From the NCBI GenBank assembly GCA_018716135.1, contig DVKG01000012.1, positions 1 to 64,000 on the forward strand: a DNA stretch of 64,000 nucleotides, written 5' to 3'. The notes beneath the pieces were generated by a model. That model ran no database searches. It was not told where the DNA came from and saw only the letters and a program-made list of their open reading frames with translations. The stretch's first letter is position 1, and every line of letters starts with the position of its first letter. This DNA is from Scybalosoma faecavium. Its GTDB lineage: Bacteria; Bacillota; Clostridia; Christensenellales; Christensenellaceae. A program made the translations under genes and the position numbers. Shown here piece by piece: positions 54,202-62,263 of this stretch.

Positions 54202-54732
54202 GTGGAAAAGATAATCCTGCGTCGTGCAACACCGGCCGACGCTCCCAAAATTCTGCACATAACACGAGATGCTTTTGAAAAATATGCCGCAGAGGTTCGC
54301 AGACGAGAAAAAATCGCTGCTCTTTACGAAACTGAACTGGACGTCATAAACGACATACATGATATTAATGTATTCGTATGCGAGGTAGACGGAGATATAC
54401 AAGGCTGCGTCAGAGTGCGAATTATGGAAGAAGGGATAGCATATCTTAGTCGATTTGCCGTTACTCCCGAGGCGAGCAGCCTGGGGCTCGGCGGTCTCCT
54501 GCTAGAAAAAGTAAAGTTAGAGTGCATAGCCATGGGAGCCCGTGCGATAGTCCTGCATACGGCCAGCAGAATGCGGTCTACCGTATCCTTCTATCTGAAA
54601 AACGGTTATTACATACATTCTATCAGCAAAGATTCCGACTATATACGAGCAGTAATGGTCAACGAGCTTGTTCCTATGGATGAATTGTTCGATTACGAAT
54701 CCATAGTGGATAAACTGAAATCTCACAAATAA
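54202..54732 (+). CDS. GNAT-family N-acetyltransferase at the end of the arg operon
   Basis: This 176-residue protein is a single GNAT domain. The acetyl-CoA loop lies in VTPEASSLGLGGLLLEK (about 92-108), and a C-terminal YLKNGYYIH segment follows. It starts with GTG 54202, 31 bases after argF, so it is probably cotranscribed. Since argJ and argA are not seen, it may supply N-acetylglutamate, as short GNAT-type synthases do in some bacteria. That is inference; it could also be an unrelated acetyltransferase. Confidence 0.85.
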   Translation: MEKIILRRATPADAPKILHITRDAFEKYAAEVRRREKIAALYETELDVINDIHDINVFVCEVDGDIQGCVRVRIMEEGIAYLSRFAVTPEASSLGLGGLLLEKVKLECIAMGARAIVLHTASRMRSTVSFYLKNGYYIHSISKDSDYIRAVMVNELVPMDELFDYESIVDKLKSHK

Positions 54733-54745
54733 TAGCATTCAATAA

Positions 54746-54938
54746 GGGGCACCGCCCCGTCATTCAACAAGTGAACGAGGGGCGAAGCCTCTTAGGGCTT
54801 CAGCGGCGGATTGCACCGCCGCTGAAGACTTAGATGGAACCCGCCGCCTATAGAGGCGGGGGGACATCTGTTCACGGTTATATTTCGCTATAATCGCTGT
54901 AACATTAAAAAACTAACCTCTTTTTGAGGTTAGTTTTT
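54746..54938 (+). ncRNA. candidate structured RNA with a four-way junction
   Basis: This GC-rich island between argF-GNAT and the acyl-CoA synthetase has no coding frame. It shows: hairpin GGGGC/GCCCC (54746-54758); a closing helix GTGAAC (54771-54776) with GTTCAC (54870-54875); and inside it three hairpins, namely AGGGGC/GCCTCT (54778-54792), a perfect 12-bp stem (54798-54809 with 54816-54827) and AGATG/CATCT enclosing a CCGCC/GGCGG stem (54832-54869). A 7-bp hairpin (54876-54895) and a terminator follow. No known family is recognised. It could be an independent RNA, an operon 3' end, or a mobile-element-derived RNA. Confidence 0.5.
54908..54938 (+). terminator. terminator closing the arg operon or structured RNA
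   Basis: AAAAACTAACCTC and GAGGTTAGTTTTT form a perfect 13-bp stem with a 5-base T loop and a T tail. It could work in both directions. Confidence 0.85.
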
Positions 54939-55090
54939 CTTTATATACTTATATCTTTCATATATGTTACTAATATCACATTTTCATACATCTGTTTATC
55001 ACAAAATTTCCTGTTGAAAGCATAGAGTTAACACTCCCATACTGTATTATGTCCTTATTCATATAAACATATCCGAAACATTGACAAAAC

Positions 55091-55125
55091 GATCTTGAAA
55101 CACAGGTATGATAATATGATCTTGA
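55091..55125 (+). repeat. direct repeat GATCTTGA before the acyl-CoA synthetase
   Basis: GATCTTGA occurs at 55091-55098 and again at 55118-55125, flanking a TATGAT-like -10. A TTGACA (55081-55086) lies upstream, but its spacing of 20 bases is long. A regulator site is possible. Confidence 0.35.
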
Positions 55126-55152
55126 TATTAACCATTCAAAAGGAGAAATATT

Positions 55153-56796
55153 ATGCGATTCTACCATAGATTTGTAAACGAAACTCTAGACAGCAACGGT
55201 ACATTAAAAACATTTGAACCGAAACTCCCGGACAACTACAATTTCGGGTATGACGTTGTAGACGCGATTGCATCTGAGACGCCGGATAAACTCGCGATGG
55301 TCTGGTGCAACGCCTTTGGCGACGATAAACAATTCACTTTCAGCGACATCAGCCGTTTAAGTACAAAAACCGCTAACGTCTTTTCTAAATACGGCATAAA
55401 AAAAGGAGATAAAGTACTCCTTCTGCTCAAGCGGCATTACGAATACTGGTACGCCGTCGTCGCACTCCATAAGCTCGGCGCAATCGCCATACCTGCGGTA
55501 CACTCTCTTTCTCAAAAGGACTTGAAATACCGGATTAATACAGTCGACATAAAAGCCGTCGTCTGCACTCCCGACCAGGACACGGCACAAAACATGGCCG
55601 CAATACGGAATGAATGTCCTTCTCTTGAAACACTTTTTATCGTTCGAGAAGATCTCGATGGATTCGTAAATCTCACCGAGGAAATAGAGAAAGCCTCTGA
55701 TACAATGGACAGAGTTCCGACTCTTTGGAAAGAGCCTATGATACTGTATTTCACCTCCGGCACCACCGGACAGCCAAAAGCAGTAATGCACAACCATTCC
55801 TACACTATCTCGCATATTATTACCGCGCGGCACTGGCAGAACGTGCAGGACGAAGGTCTGCATCTGAGTATATCTGACACCGGCTGGGGCAAGGCATCGT
55901 GGGGCAAGATATACGGACAGTGGCTGGCGGGTTCTGCCGTTATGGTATACGACTATGACGGATTCAGCCCGCGCTCCATACTTAACGTCATAAAGAAATA
56001 CGGCGTGACTACATTCTGCGCTCCGCCTACAGTATATCGTTACTTTATCAGACTGCATCTCAAGCCGTCGGATTTCGGCAAGCTGCAATACGCCGTAACC
56101 GCGGGAGAAGCTCTAAATCCGGAAGTAGCGTACAAATTTGAGGAACAATCCGGTCTCGAGCTGCACGAGGGCTTCGGTCAGACCGAATCCACGCTGATGC
56201 TGGCTCATCTTGTCGGACAAAAGCCCGACTATCACTCCATGGGCAGACCAACGCCACTTTATGATATTAAGCTCATGAAAGAGGACGGAAGCTTTGCCTC
56301 GCCCGGAGAACCCGGAGAAATAATTGTAATCCCCAAAGACGATACTCAATATGGCATTTTCATGGGGTATTGCGGAGATGATTTAGAATACGCGCGCGTT
56401 TGGAACGGCGGAGTATACCACACGCGCGATATAGCAATACGGGACGCTAACGGTATGTATCATTACGTCAGCCGAACTGACGATGTAATCAAAAGCTGCG
56501 GTTTCCGCATAAGTCCGTTCGAAGTCGAGAGCGTACTCATGGAACATCCGGCGGTTATGGAATGCGCCGTAACAGGCGTACCCGACCCCGGCAGAGGCAA
56601 TGCCATAAAAGCGACTATAGTCCTCTCCCCCGGTTTCAGCCCAAGCAAAGAGCTGGAAACCGAGCTGAAGGAATTCTGCCACAAAAACACCGCACCTTTT
56701 AAATGTCCTCGATTCATAGTTTTCACCGATGAAATGCCCAAGACATTCAGCGGAAAAATACGCCGGGCAGAGATTAGAGCCGCAGACGTACAATAG
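55153..56796 (+). CDS. AMP-dependent acyl-CoA synthetase
   Basis: This 547-residue adenylate-forming enzyme has the P-loop YFTSGTTGQPKAVMH at about 202-216, the GFGQTE motif near 342, the hinge region around RTDDVIKSCGFRISPFEVES and the catalytic Lys535 near the end (SGKIRR). It activates a carboxylic acid to acyl-CoA, probably of medium or branched chain (ACSM-like), but the specificity is not clear. AAGGAG lies seven bases upstream. It stands alone between two terminators. Confidence 0.92.
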   Translation: MRFYHRFVNETLDSNGTLKTFEPKLPDNYNFGYDVVDAIASETPDKLAMVWCNAFGDDKQFTFSDISRLSTKTANVFSKYGIKKGDKVLLLLKRHYEYWYAVVALHKLGAIAIPAVHSLSQKDLKYRINTVDIKAVVCTPDQDTAQNMAAIRNECPSLETLFIVREDLDGFVNLTEEIEKASDTMDRVPTLWKEPMILYFTSGTTGQPKAVMHNHSYTISHIITARHWQNVQDEGLHLSISDTGWGKASWGKIYGQWLAGSAVMVYDYDGFSPRSILNVIKKYGVTTFCAPPTVYRYFIRLHLKPSDFGKLQYAVTAGEALNPEVAYKFEEQSGLELHEGFGQTESTLMLAHLVGQKPDYHSMGRPTPLYDIKLMKEDGSFASPGEPGEIIVIPKDDTQYGIFMGYCGDDLEYARVWNGGVYHTRDIAIRDANGMYHYVSRTDDVIKSCGFRISPFEVESVLMEHPAVMECAVTGVPDPGRGNAIKATIVLSPGFSPSKELETELKEFCHKNTAPFKCPRFIVFTDEMPKTFSGKIRRAEIRAADVQ

Positions 56797-56804
56797 CTTA
56801 CAAC

Positions 56805-56848
56805 AAAAAGCAGCTTAATTCTAATATAAGAGAATTAAGCTGCTTTTT
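56805..56848. terminator. perfect bidirectional terminator
   Basis: An 18-bp perfect stem (56805-56822 with 56831-56848) around an 8-base loop starts with AAAAA and ends with TTTTT. It serves the acyl-CoA synthetase and the convergent YfbR-like gene. Confidence 0.9.
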
Positions 56849-56864
56849 ATTTATAACCTGAATT

Positions 56865-57437
56865 TTAATTCAGCTCGTCTAAAGTCAGTTCGTAGCTGGG
56901 CAGACATTCTTCTACAAAATAGCGTACCTCCGGTTCGTTCATTTCGGCAATATCCAACGCCAGCTTTGCTTTCGCCTTTAGAAATTCACCATTTCCACTT
57001 TTTACTTCTTCCACACATTTTATATAAGCACAGATTTTATCAGCGGCTTTTACTAACCTGCGCTCTTCCGAATCTCTCTGGGTTACAAGCTCGTCATAAT
57101 GCTCAGCGAGTTCTTCCGGAAGCATAGCAAGAAGCCGCCGTTCTGCTATGTGTTCTATATTTTTAAACGCCTCTTTTATTTCAGGATTGAAATATTTTAT
57201 AGGTGTTGCCAAATCTCCAGTTATGACCTCTGCCGCCTCGTGATATACCGACAGCGCAAGAACGTGCTCCGCGTCTACATCGCCGTCAAAATATGTGTTC
57301 TTTATCAACGCCAGCGCATGAGCAATCATAGCTACATCCAGACTGTGTTCCTTTACGTTTTCAATCTTTGTATTACGCATCAATCCCCAGCGTTTTATAT
57401 GCTTCATTCTGGAGAGATAAGCAAAAAAATGTGTCAA
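56865..57437 (-). CDS. yfbR: YfbR-like 5'-deoxynucleotidase (HD superfamily)
   Basis: This 190-residue protein aligns well by eye with E. coli YfbR through the HFFA-LSR start, RWGLMRN, KEHSLDVAMIAHAL and TGDLATPIKYFN. Metal ligands include His31 and Glu70-Asp75 region residues. The HD dyad itself reads His66-Glu67, so Asp is replaced by Glu. I chose TTG 57437, which matches the YfbR N-terminus and follows GGAACGGAG; ATG 57476 has no ribosome binding site. It would remove phosphate from dNMPs if still active. Confidence 0.85.
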   Translation of the reverse strand: MTHFFAYLSRMKHIKRWGLMRNTKIENVKEHSLDVAMIAHALALIKNTYFDGDVDAEHVLALSVYHEAAEVITGDLATPIKYFNPEIKEAFKNIEHIAERRLLAMLPEELAEHYDELVTQRDSEERRLVKAADKICAYIKCVEEVKSGNGEFLKAKAKLALDIAEMNEPEVRYFVEECLPSYELTLDELN

Positions 57438-57487
57438 TTTCTCCGTTCCTCTCTTCTTAATAATCGGCAGCGGCATAACTATATAAT

Positions 57488-57940
57488 ATGAAAAAGAATT
57501 ACAAGCTGCGTACAGCTTCTGCGGGTCTGTTGACCGCCGCCATGCTTTTGTGCGCGTCTCTTACATTGAACAATCTCGTTTTCGAATCCTCAGAAGACAC
57601 AAAACCCGTTTCCTCCGAGCTCACCTCCTGCAGTCTTACAGTGACTGTGGCTGATGCACAAAGCTCTCAGCCTATACAAGGCGCTAAAGTTTTGCTGATA
57701 GACACAGGCGAAATACTTCTCACAGATTCAGACGGAAAATGCACCTTCGGCATAGCAGCTTCCGACAAAACTCATGCCTCTATAGCAGCAGTAAAAAACG
57801 GCTATGCGCCATATGCGAGGTATTACATAGAAGTCACTTCAAACAGAAATATATTAGCCTCGCTGGGCAGCGTATCGAACTACACCGCCGATCTACCAAA
57901 CGACACTGTTATATCATCTGACATAGCCAAGATAAGTTAA
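57488..57940 (+). CDS. exported protein with a carboxypeptidase-regulatory-like domain
   Basis: This 150-residue protein has a signal peptide or anchor (basic start, hydrophobic 10-28) followed by a beta-sandwich at about 47-120. That domain has the pattern SQPIQGAKVLLIDTGE...TDSDGKCTF typical of CarboxypepD_reg-like domains. Such modules occur in surface proteins and their role here is unknown. The start is uncertain: no ribosome binding site precedes ATG 57488, and a TATAAT touches it. It converges on the TIM-barrel gene with a four-base overlap. Confidence 0.7.
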   Translation: MKKNYKLRTASAGLLTAAMLLCASLTLNNLVFESSEDTKPVSSELTSCSLTVTVADAQSSQPIQGAKVLLIDTGEILLTDSDGKCTFGIAASDKTHASIAAVKNGYAPYARYYIEVTSNRNILASLGSVSNYTADLPNDTVISSDIAKIS

Positions 57941-58752
57941 TCTGCAAAGAATTCGTTAAACCGCTGATAGTAATCCTTCAATTCGGCCAAGTCTTTGAAG
58001 TTATTACCGTATATTTCCATTACTACTACGTTGTTGTAGCCAGTCTCCTTCAGTCTGCTGCGCAAAAGCTCCATATCCAGCTCCCCCGTGAAAGGCATGC
58101 GCGGAGATATAAATTGAGGATCGTCCTCATGCACTATATCGCAGACATGAACATTAGCAACATGCGGCATCATAGCGTCGTAAATTTCCATTTGCTTTAC
58201 GCCGCCCTGCGCTTCTTGTTTTACATCAAAATTGAAGTATACATTGTCGCTTCTTGTTAGCGTTTTTAGCTGTGTTGCAAATTCCGGCTGTTGGAATAGA
58301 CACCAGTGTACATTTTCATATGCAAGTTTAACGCCGTATCCTTTCGCTATTTCCGCCACTTCATCAACTGTCGCTGCAATATGAGAATAGTTAATCACCG
58401 TGCGGCGCGTCTTTTTAAAATTGACGGCGCCGTGCATAACTGTGACATTTGCGCCCAATATCTCACACGCATTCGCAACACGTTTAAATATGTCCAGAGC
58501 ATCATTATGCGCTCTGTCATATGTCGAAAACAGCTGTGGTTCATACTGTATCCCATGAGGATGCACTGAGTTTATTCTTATACCGCAGTCATCCGCCCGC
58601 TTTCTGAAATCCTTGACAAATTCTTCTTTATATTCAGAAAAAGTGTTTAGAAAAACTTCTATAGTTTTTACACCAAGCTTTTCTATTATTTTTAAAGTCT
58701 CCTCCAGATGCATCTGTCCGAAGAAGCATGCCGTGGACAAGCCCGTCTCCAT
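57937..58752 (-). CDS. sugar phosphate isomerase/epimerase-like TIM barrel
   Basis: This 271-residue protein belongs to the xylose isomerase-like (AP endonuclease 2) superfamily. Conserved metal-binding positions appear in HPHG (near 64-67), MHGA (near 106-109), AYENVHW (near 144-150), FNFDVKQ (near 173-179) and the final VMEIYG strand (near 245-250). Family members isomerise or epimerise sugars and sugar acids. The substrate is unknown and no sugar-pathway genes adjoin it. Confidence 0.85.
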   Translation of the reverse strand: METGLSTACFFGQMHLEETLKIIEKLGVKTIEVFLNTFSEYKEEFVKDFRKRADDCGIRINSVHPHGIQYEPQLFSTYDRAHNDALDIFKRVANACEILGANVTVMHGAVNFKKTRRTVINYSHIAATVDEVAEIAKGYGVKLAYENVHWCLFQQPEFATQLKTLTRSDNVYFNFDVKQEAQGGVKQMEIYDAMMPHVANVHVCDIVHEDDPQFISPRMPFTGELDMELLRSRLKETGYNNVVVMEIYGNNFKDLAELKDYYQRFNEFFAD

Positions 58753-58907
58753 ACGCTGCCTCCTGCTTCACTAGTTTTCAATAAATAATGCGTCAAATCA
58801 CACATTTTAAATTATACCCTAAAAAACACACTCTTGCAAAAAAATATGCTTTTTTTCATCAGCTCAGTTTTTTGCTTAAAATTTCACGGTATATGTACCG
58901 CGCAGAC

Positions 58908-58936
58908 TTGACTCATACCCATTACAAGTATACAAT
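58908..58936 (+). promoter_or_regulatory. promoter of the DUF3810 gene
   Basis: TTGACT (58908-58913) and TACAAT (58931-58936) are separated by 17 bases, 23 bases before the ATG at 58959. Confidence 0.65.
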
Positions 58937-58958
58937 AAATAAAAACCGAGGCAAAAAT

Positions 58959-60062
58959 ATGATATTTAAAACTATAAAGCTAGCGCTATGGTCGCTTTTC
59001 GCCGCAGGGGCGTTCGCCCTGATGAAAGCTGCTTTTGCAGCGCCGGCTATAGTCGAAACTGTATACTCACGCACAATATATCCATTCTTCACGCGGACGA
59101 TAGGCTCCCTCACCTCTAAGACTAATATTGACATCGGCGAAATATTGCTGTATTTGTTCGCAGCATTTGTAATTAGCTTTATCGTATTCATATTACGTGC
59201 ACTTTTTAAACCAAGCGGAAGCAGGCTGTTTCATTTTATACGTCGTATGCTCGGATTTGCTATAACGCTCTGTATGCTGTATACGCTCTTTGTCGCAGGA
59301 TGGGGATTGAATTATGCGCGTCAGCCACTCTCGGAATCTATGAATCTCAGTATAGAACAATATACTTCGGACGATCTGGCGAACGTCTGCGCATTACTCG
59401 CGGAAAAAACAAATACTCTGCGCACTAAAGTAAACGAAGACGACAACGGAGTTTTTACGCTGAGCAGCGCAGAAAAGCAGGACATGCTCTCTTCTGTCGC
59501 AGAAGAATACGAAAGCGGCGCGCTGGATTTCATGAAGCTCTGTGTAAGCTCTCGAGTAAAAGCAGTCGCAGCGTCCGAACTTTTATCTTATCTGGAGACT
59601 CAGGGCATATTCAATCCATTTACATATGAGGCAAACGTAAATACACACATGCCGGATCTCTACTACCCTTCCACTCTTGCTCATGAATATGCTCATTTGC
59701 AAGGATTCGCCAGAGAAGATGAAGCCAACTTCCTCGCCTGGTATGTACTAAGAAACAGCAGCAATGCTAACTACTCTTACTCAGCTTATGTACTGGCGCT
59801 CACTTATGGAATGAACGAACTGTACAAAACGGGTAATCCCCGTTTCTCTGAAATTGTCTCATTTATCAGCGACGGAGTAATACGCGATCTGAAATTTAAC
59901 AGAGAATACTGGAACAAATATGAAACGGATTTTTCTCAAGGCGCTTCTGACATATACAATATCTATCTGAAAGAAAACGGAATAACCGATGGAGTACAAA
60001 GCTACGGTCGAATGATGGATCTTATAATAGCACTTAATAAACAAGGCAGCGAGGCTATATAG
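58959..60062 (+). CDS. DUF3810 membrane protein with a zinc-peptidase motif
   Basis: This 367-residue protein has three membrane segments at about 8-28, 58-82 and 97-115, then a large extracytoplasmic domain. Residues 242-246 read HEYAH, with acidic residues EDE at 253-255, like a gluzincin HExxH plus Glu. The pattern and layout fit DUF3810, a family of predicted membrane metallopeptidases with no known substrate. I chose ATG 58959 with GAGG upstream; the longer frame overlaps the promoter. It has its own promoter and terminator. Confidence 0.85.
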   Translation: MIFKTIKLALWSLFAAGAFALMKAAFAAPAIVETVYSRTIYPFFTRTIGSLTSKTNIDIGEILLYLFAAFVISFIVFILRALFKPSGSRLFHFIRRMLGFAITLCMLYTLFVAGWGLNYARQPLSESMNLSIEQYTSDDLANVCALLAEKTNTLRTKVNEDDNGVFTLSSAEKQDMLSSVAEEYESGALDFMKLCVSSRVKAVAASELLSYLETQGIFNPFTYEANVNTHMPDLYYPSTLAHEYAHLQGFAREDEANFLAWYVLRNSSNANYSYSAYVLALTYGMNELYKTGNPRFSEIVSFISDGVIRDLKFNREYWNKYETDFSQGASDIYNIYLKENGITDGVQSYGRMMDLIIALNKQGSEAI

Positions 60063-60098
60063 CTATATGCCTGTCATATATGCAGAGCTATCGTTTTT
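60059..60098 (+). terminator. terminator of the DUF3810 gene
   Basis: ATAGCT and AGCTAT pair across an interior partly paired loop, and CGTTTTT follows. It begins in the stop codon. Confidence 0.45.
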
Positions 60099-60132
60099 AC
60101 TTGTTATTTGCACATGATGTCTCACAGGCTGT

Positions 60133-60179
60133 TTGTGAAAAAAAGAACCATTTGTAACTGTTTTTAATTGTGAAAAAAA
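60133..60179 (+). repeat. two copies of TTGTGAAAAAAA upstream of the hydrogenase operon
   Basis: The 12-base word occurs at 60133-60144 and 60168-60179, 35 bases apart. TTGTGAA resembles half of a Rex (NADH sensor) operator, but no inverted partner at normal distance is seen. The rest of the 362-base gap (60063-60424) is AT-rich and holds only the terminator and promoter. Confidence 0.35.
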
Positions 60180-60261
60180 CATTTATTAATTATTTTCGCA
60201 AGTAGTTGTCAATTCTATAATGACTTTTTTGCAAAGCTATACACACAACTTATTACATGTA

Positions 60262-60270
60262 TGCTATAAT
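60262..60270 (+). promoter_or_regulatory. extended -10 promoter of the hydrogenase operon
   Basis: TGC followed directly by a perfect TATAAT (60265-60270) forms an extended -10. No good -35 is present, which suggests activator help. The leader to the first gene would be about 150 nt. Confidence 0.5.
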
Positions 60271-60424
60271 ATAGAAAAGACAACAGCAATTGTATATAGA
60301 AGATATATATTTTTATATATATCGATTAACTCTAAAACAATATTTGAAACAATTTATTTCTGCCGTGGAGATTAAAGCCTGACACCGCGACATTCGTCTC
60401 ACAGCAGAAAAGGAGGAAAGATCA

Positions 60425-62263
60425 TTGAGCAGATTAACTACTGACATCAAAGGCAAAGCGCAAACCACTATCGAGCTTTTGTACAAAGATCTCGAAAGGC
60501 GCATTGTGGCCAGCCCGCCCGGGCTATGTCCCGTTGACATGGCGCAGTCCTTCCTGAAGCTATGTCATGCACAGACTTGCGGCAAATGTGTTCCATGTCG
60601 TATTGGCTTGGGACAGCTTCAAATGCTTATTGAAGATGTCCTCAACGGAACAGGCACGCTTGAAACTATCGACCTGATAGAAAAAACAGCTAGAGTAATA
60701 GTACATTCCGCAGACTGTGCGATAGGCGTCGAAGCGGCAAGAATGGTTCTCAAAGGGCTGGAAGGGTTCCGTGACGATTACCTTGAGCACGTTAATCATC
60801 AGCGCTGCAAGTGCCGTCTGGATCAACCCGTACCCTGCGTGGCTCTCTGCCCCGCCGGCGTAGATATTCCGGGTTATGTAGCCCTCGTAGCAGAAGGCAG
60901 ATACGCCGACGCAGTAAAACTCATAAGAAAAGACAATCCTTTCCCCTCAGCATGTGCATTCGTATGCGAGCATCCTTGCGAAGCGCGCTGCAGAAGAAAC
61001 ATGCTTGACGATTCTGTAAACATACGCGGTCTGAAACGCTATGCCGTAGACCATGCCGGAAATGTTCCCGTTCCTGAACGCGCTCCGGATACCGGCAAAA
61101 AAGTTGCTATTATCGGCGGCGGTCCTTCCGGTCTGAGCGCAGCATACTATCTCGCTTTGATGGGACATCGCGTGACAATATACGAAAAGCAGCCCAAGCT
61201 GGGCGGCATGCTCCGTTACGGCATTCCGGGATACCGCTTCCCCAGAGAGCGTCTTGACGAAGAAATTGAAACCATACTTTCAGTCGGCGGCATAAAAGTA
61301 TACACCGGACTCAGCATTGATGAATCCAAGTGCTTCTACAATGTCCGCAATGAATTCGACGCTATTTACATAGCCATAGGCGCACACCGCGACCGCAAAG
61401 TCGGCATTCCGGGAGAGGATTCCAAGGGCGTAATTTCGGCAGTTGAAATGCTGCGCAACATCGGCCTCGACAACCCTCCGGACTTCAAAGGCGAAGAAAT
61501 CGTCGTGGTCGGCGGCGGCAACGTAGCTATGGATGCGGCGCGCTCTGCGATCAGACTTGGCGCAAGCAAAGTAAGAATCGTATATCGCAGAAGACAGGTG
61601 GACATGCCCGCAATGCCGGCCGAGGTGGAGGCGGCGATAGCGGAAGGCTGCGAAATACTCCCCCTCAGAGCTCCCATGCGCATTGAAGCAGACGACGACG
61701 GCAATGTAACACGCTTCTGGATGAGACCTCAGATGGTAGGCAAAGTCGATGCAGACGGCAGAACATCCATACAGGATCTCGACGCAGAAAACGTCAGCAT
61801 TCCATGCAGTCGTGTAATCATAGCTATCGGTCAGAGCATAGAGTCCGGTCACTTCAAGGATTCCGGTTTGCCCGTACATCGCGGCGCTATCATAGCTAAG
61901 AGCTGCTGCAGCATAGACAACTTCCCTGGAATATTCGCAGGAGGCGACTGCGTAAGCGGACCGGCTACCGTCATCAAAGCAGTAAGCGCAGGCAAAGTCG
62001 CAGCTGCTAACATAGACGAATACCTCGGATTCAATCACATAATAGACTGCGACGTAGAAATTCCCCAGGCTTCTCTTGCAGACCGCCCCGCAATGGGCCG
62101 CGTGAATATGGTCGAACGCTTTGCCGACGAATGCAAAGACAACTTCGATCTTGTTGAATGCGGCATGAACGAAAAAGAGGCTTGTCAGGAAGCCCGCAGA
62201 TGCCTCAGATGCGATCACTTCGGATATGGCATCTTCAAAGGAGGGAGGAAATCAGAATGGTAA
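60425..62263 (+). CDS. hydrogenase-associated flavoprotein, NuoF-tail and GltD-like fusion
   Basis: This 612-residue protein starts with a NuoF-type 4Fe-4S module (Cys52, Cys55, Cys58 and Cys98). A GltD-like part follows, with an N-terminal cysteine set (128, 130, 138, 142, 177, 181, 185, 189), an FAD site GGGPSG at 231-236 and an NAD(P) site GGGNVAMD near 362. It lacks the FMN domain of NuoF. It probably moves electrons between NAD(P)H and the hydrogenase. The start is TTG 60425 with GGAGG eight bases upstream. It overlaps the hydrogenase gene by seven bases. Confidence 0.9.
   Translation: MSRLTTDIKGKAQTTIELLYKDLERRIVASPPGLCPVDMAQSFLKLCHAQTCGKCVPCRIGLGQLQMLIEDVLNGTGTLETIDLIEKTARVIVHSADCAIGVEAARMVLKGLEGFRDDYLEHVNHQRCKCRLDQPVPCVALCPAGVDIPGYVALVAEGRYADAVKLIRKDNPFPSACAFVCEHPCEARCRRNMLDDSVNIRGLKRYAVDHAGNVPVPERAPDTGKKVAIIGGGPSGLSAAYYLALMGHRVTIYEKQPKLGGMLRYGIPGYRFPRERLDEEIETILSVGGIKVYTGLSIDESKCFYNVRNEFDAIYIAIGAHRDRKVGIPGEDSKGVISAVEMLRNIGLDNPPDFKGEEIVVVGGGNVAMDAARSAIRLGASKVRIVYRRRQVDMPAMPAEVEAAIAEGCEILPLRAPMRIEADDDGNVTRFWMRPQMVGKVDADGRTSIQDLDAENVSIPCSRVIIAIGQSIESGHFKDSGLPVHRGAIIAKSCCSIDNFPGIFAGGDCVSGPATVIKAVSAGKVAAANIDEYLGFNHIIDCDVEIPQASLADRPAMGRVNMVERFADECKDNFDLVECGMNEKEACQEARRCLRCDHFGYGIFKGGRKSEW

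Noticed and set aside
53376..54260. A 294-codon frame on the minus strand across argF and the GNAT gene
   Set aside because: Both plus-strand genes are clear, and the frame spans the junction between them with no start signal.
57482..57487. TATAAT directly before ATG 57488 as a promoter for that gene
   Set aside because: Transcription would start inside the coding region and no -35 element is present at normal distance.
61280..62218. A 312-codon frame on the minus strand
   Set aside because: It is antisense to the conserved GltD-like region, has no ribosome binding site and shows no family pattern. It reflects codon bias of the real gene.
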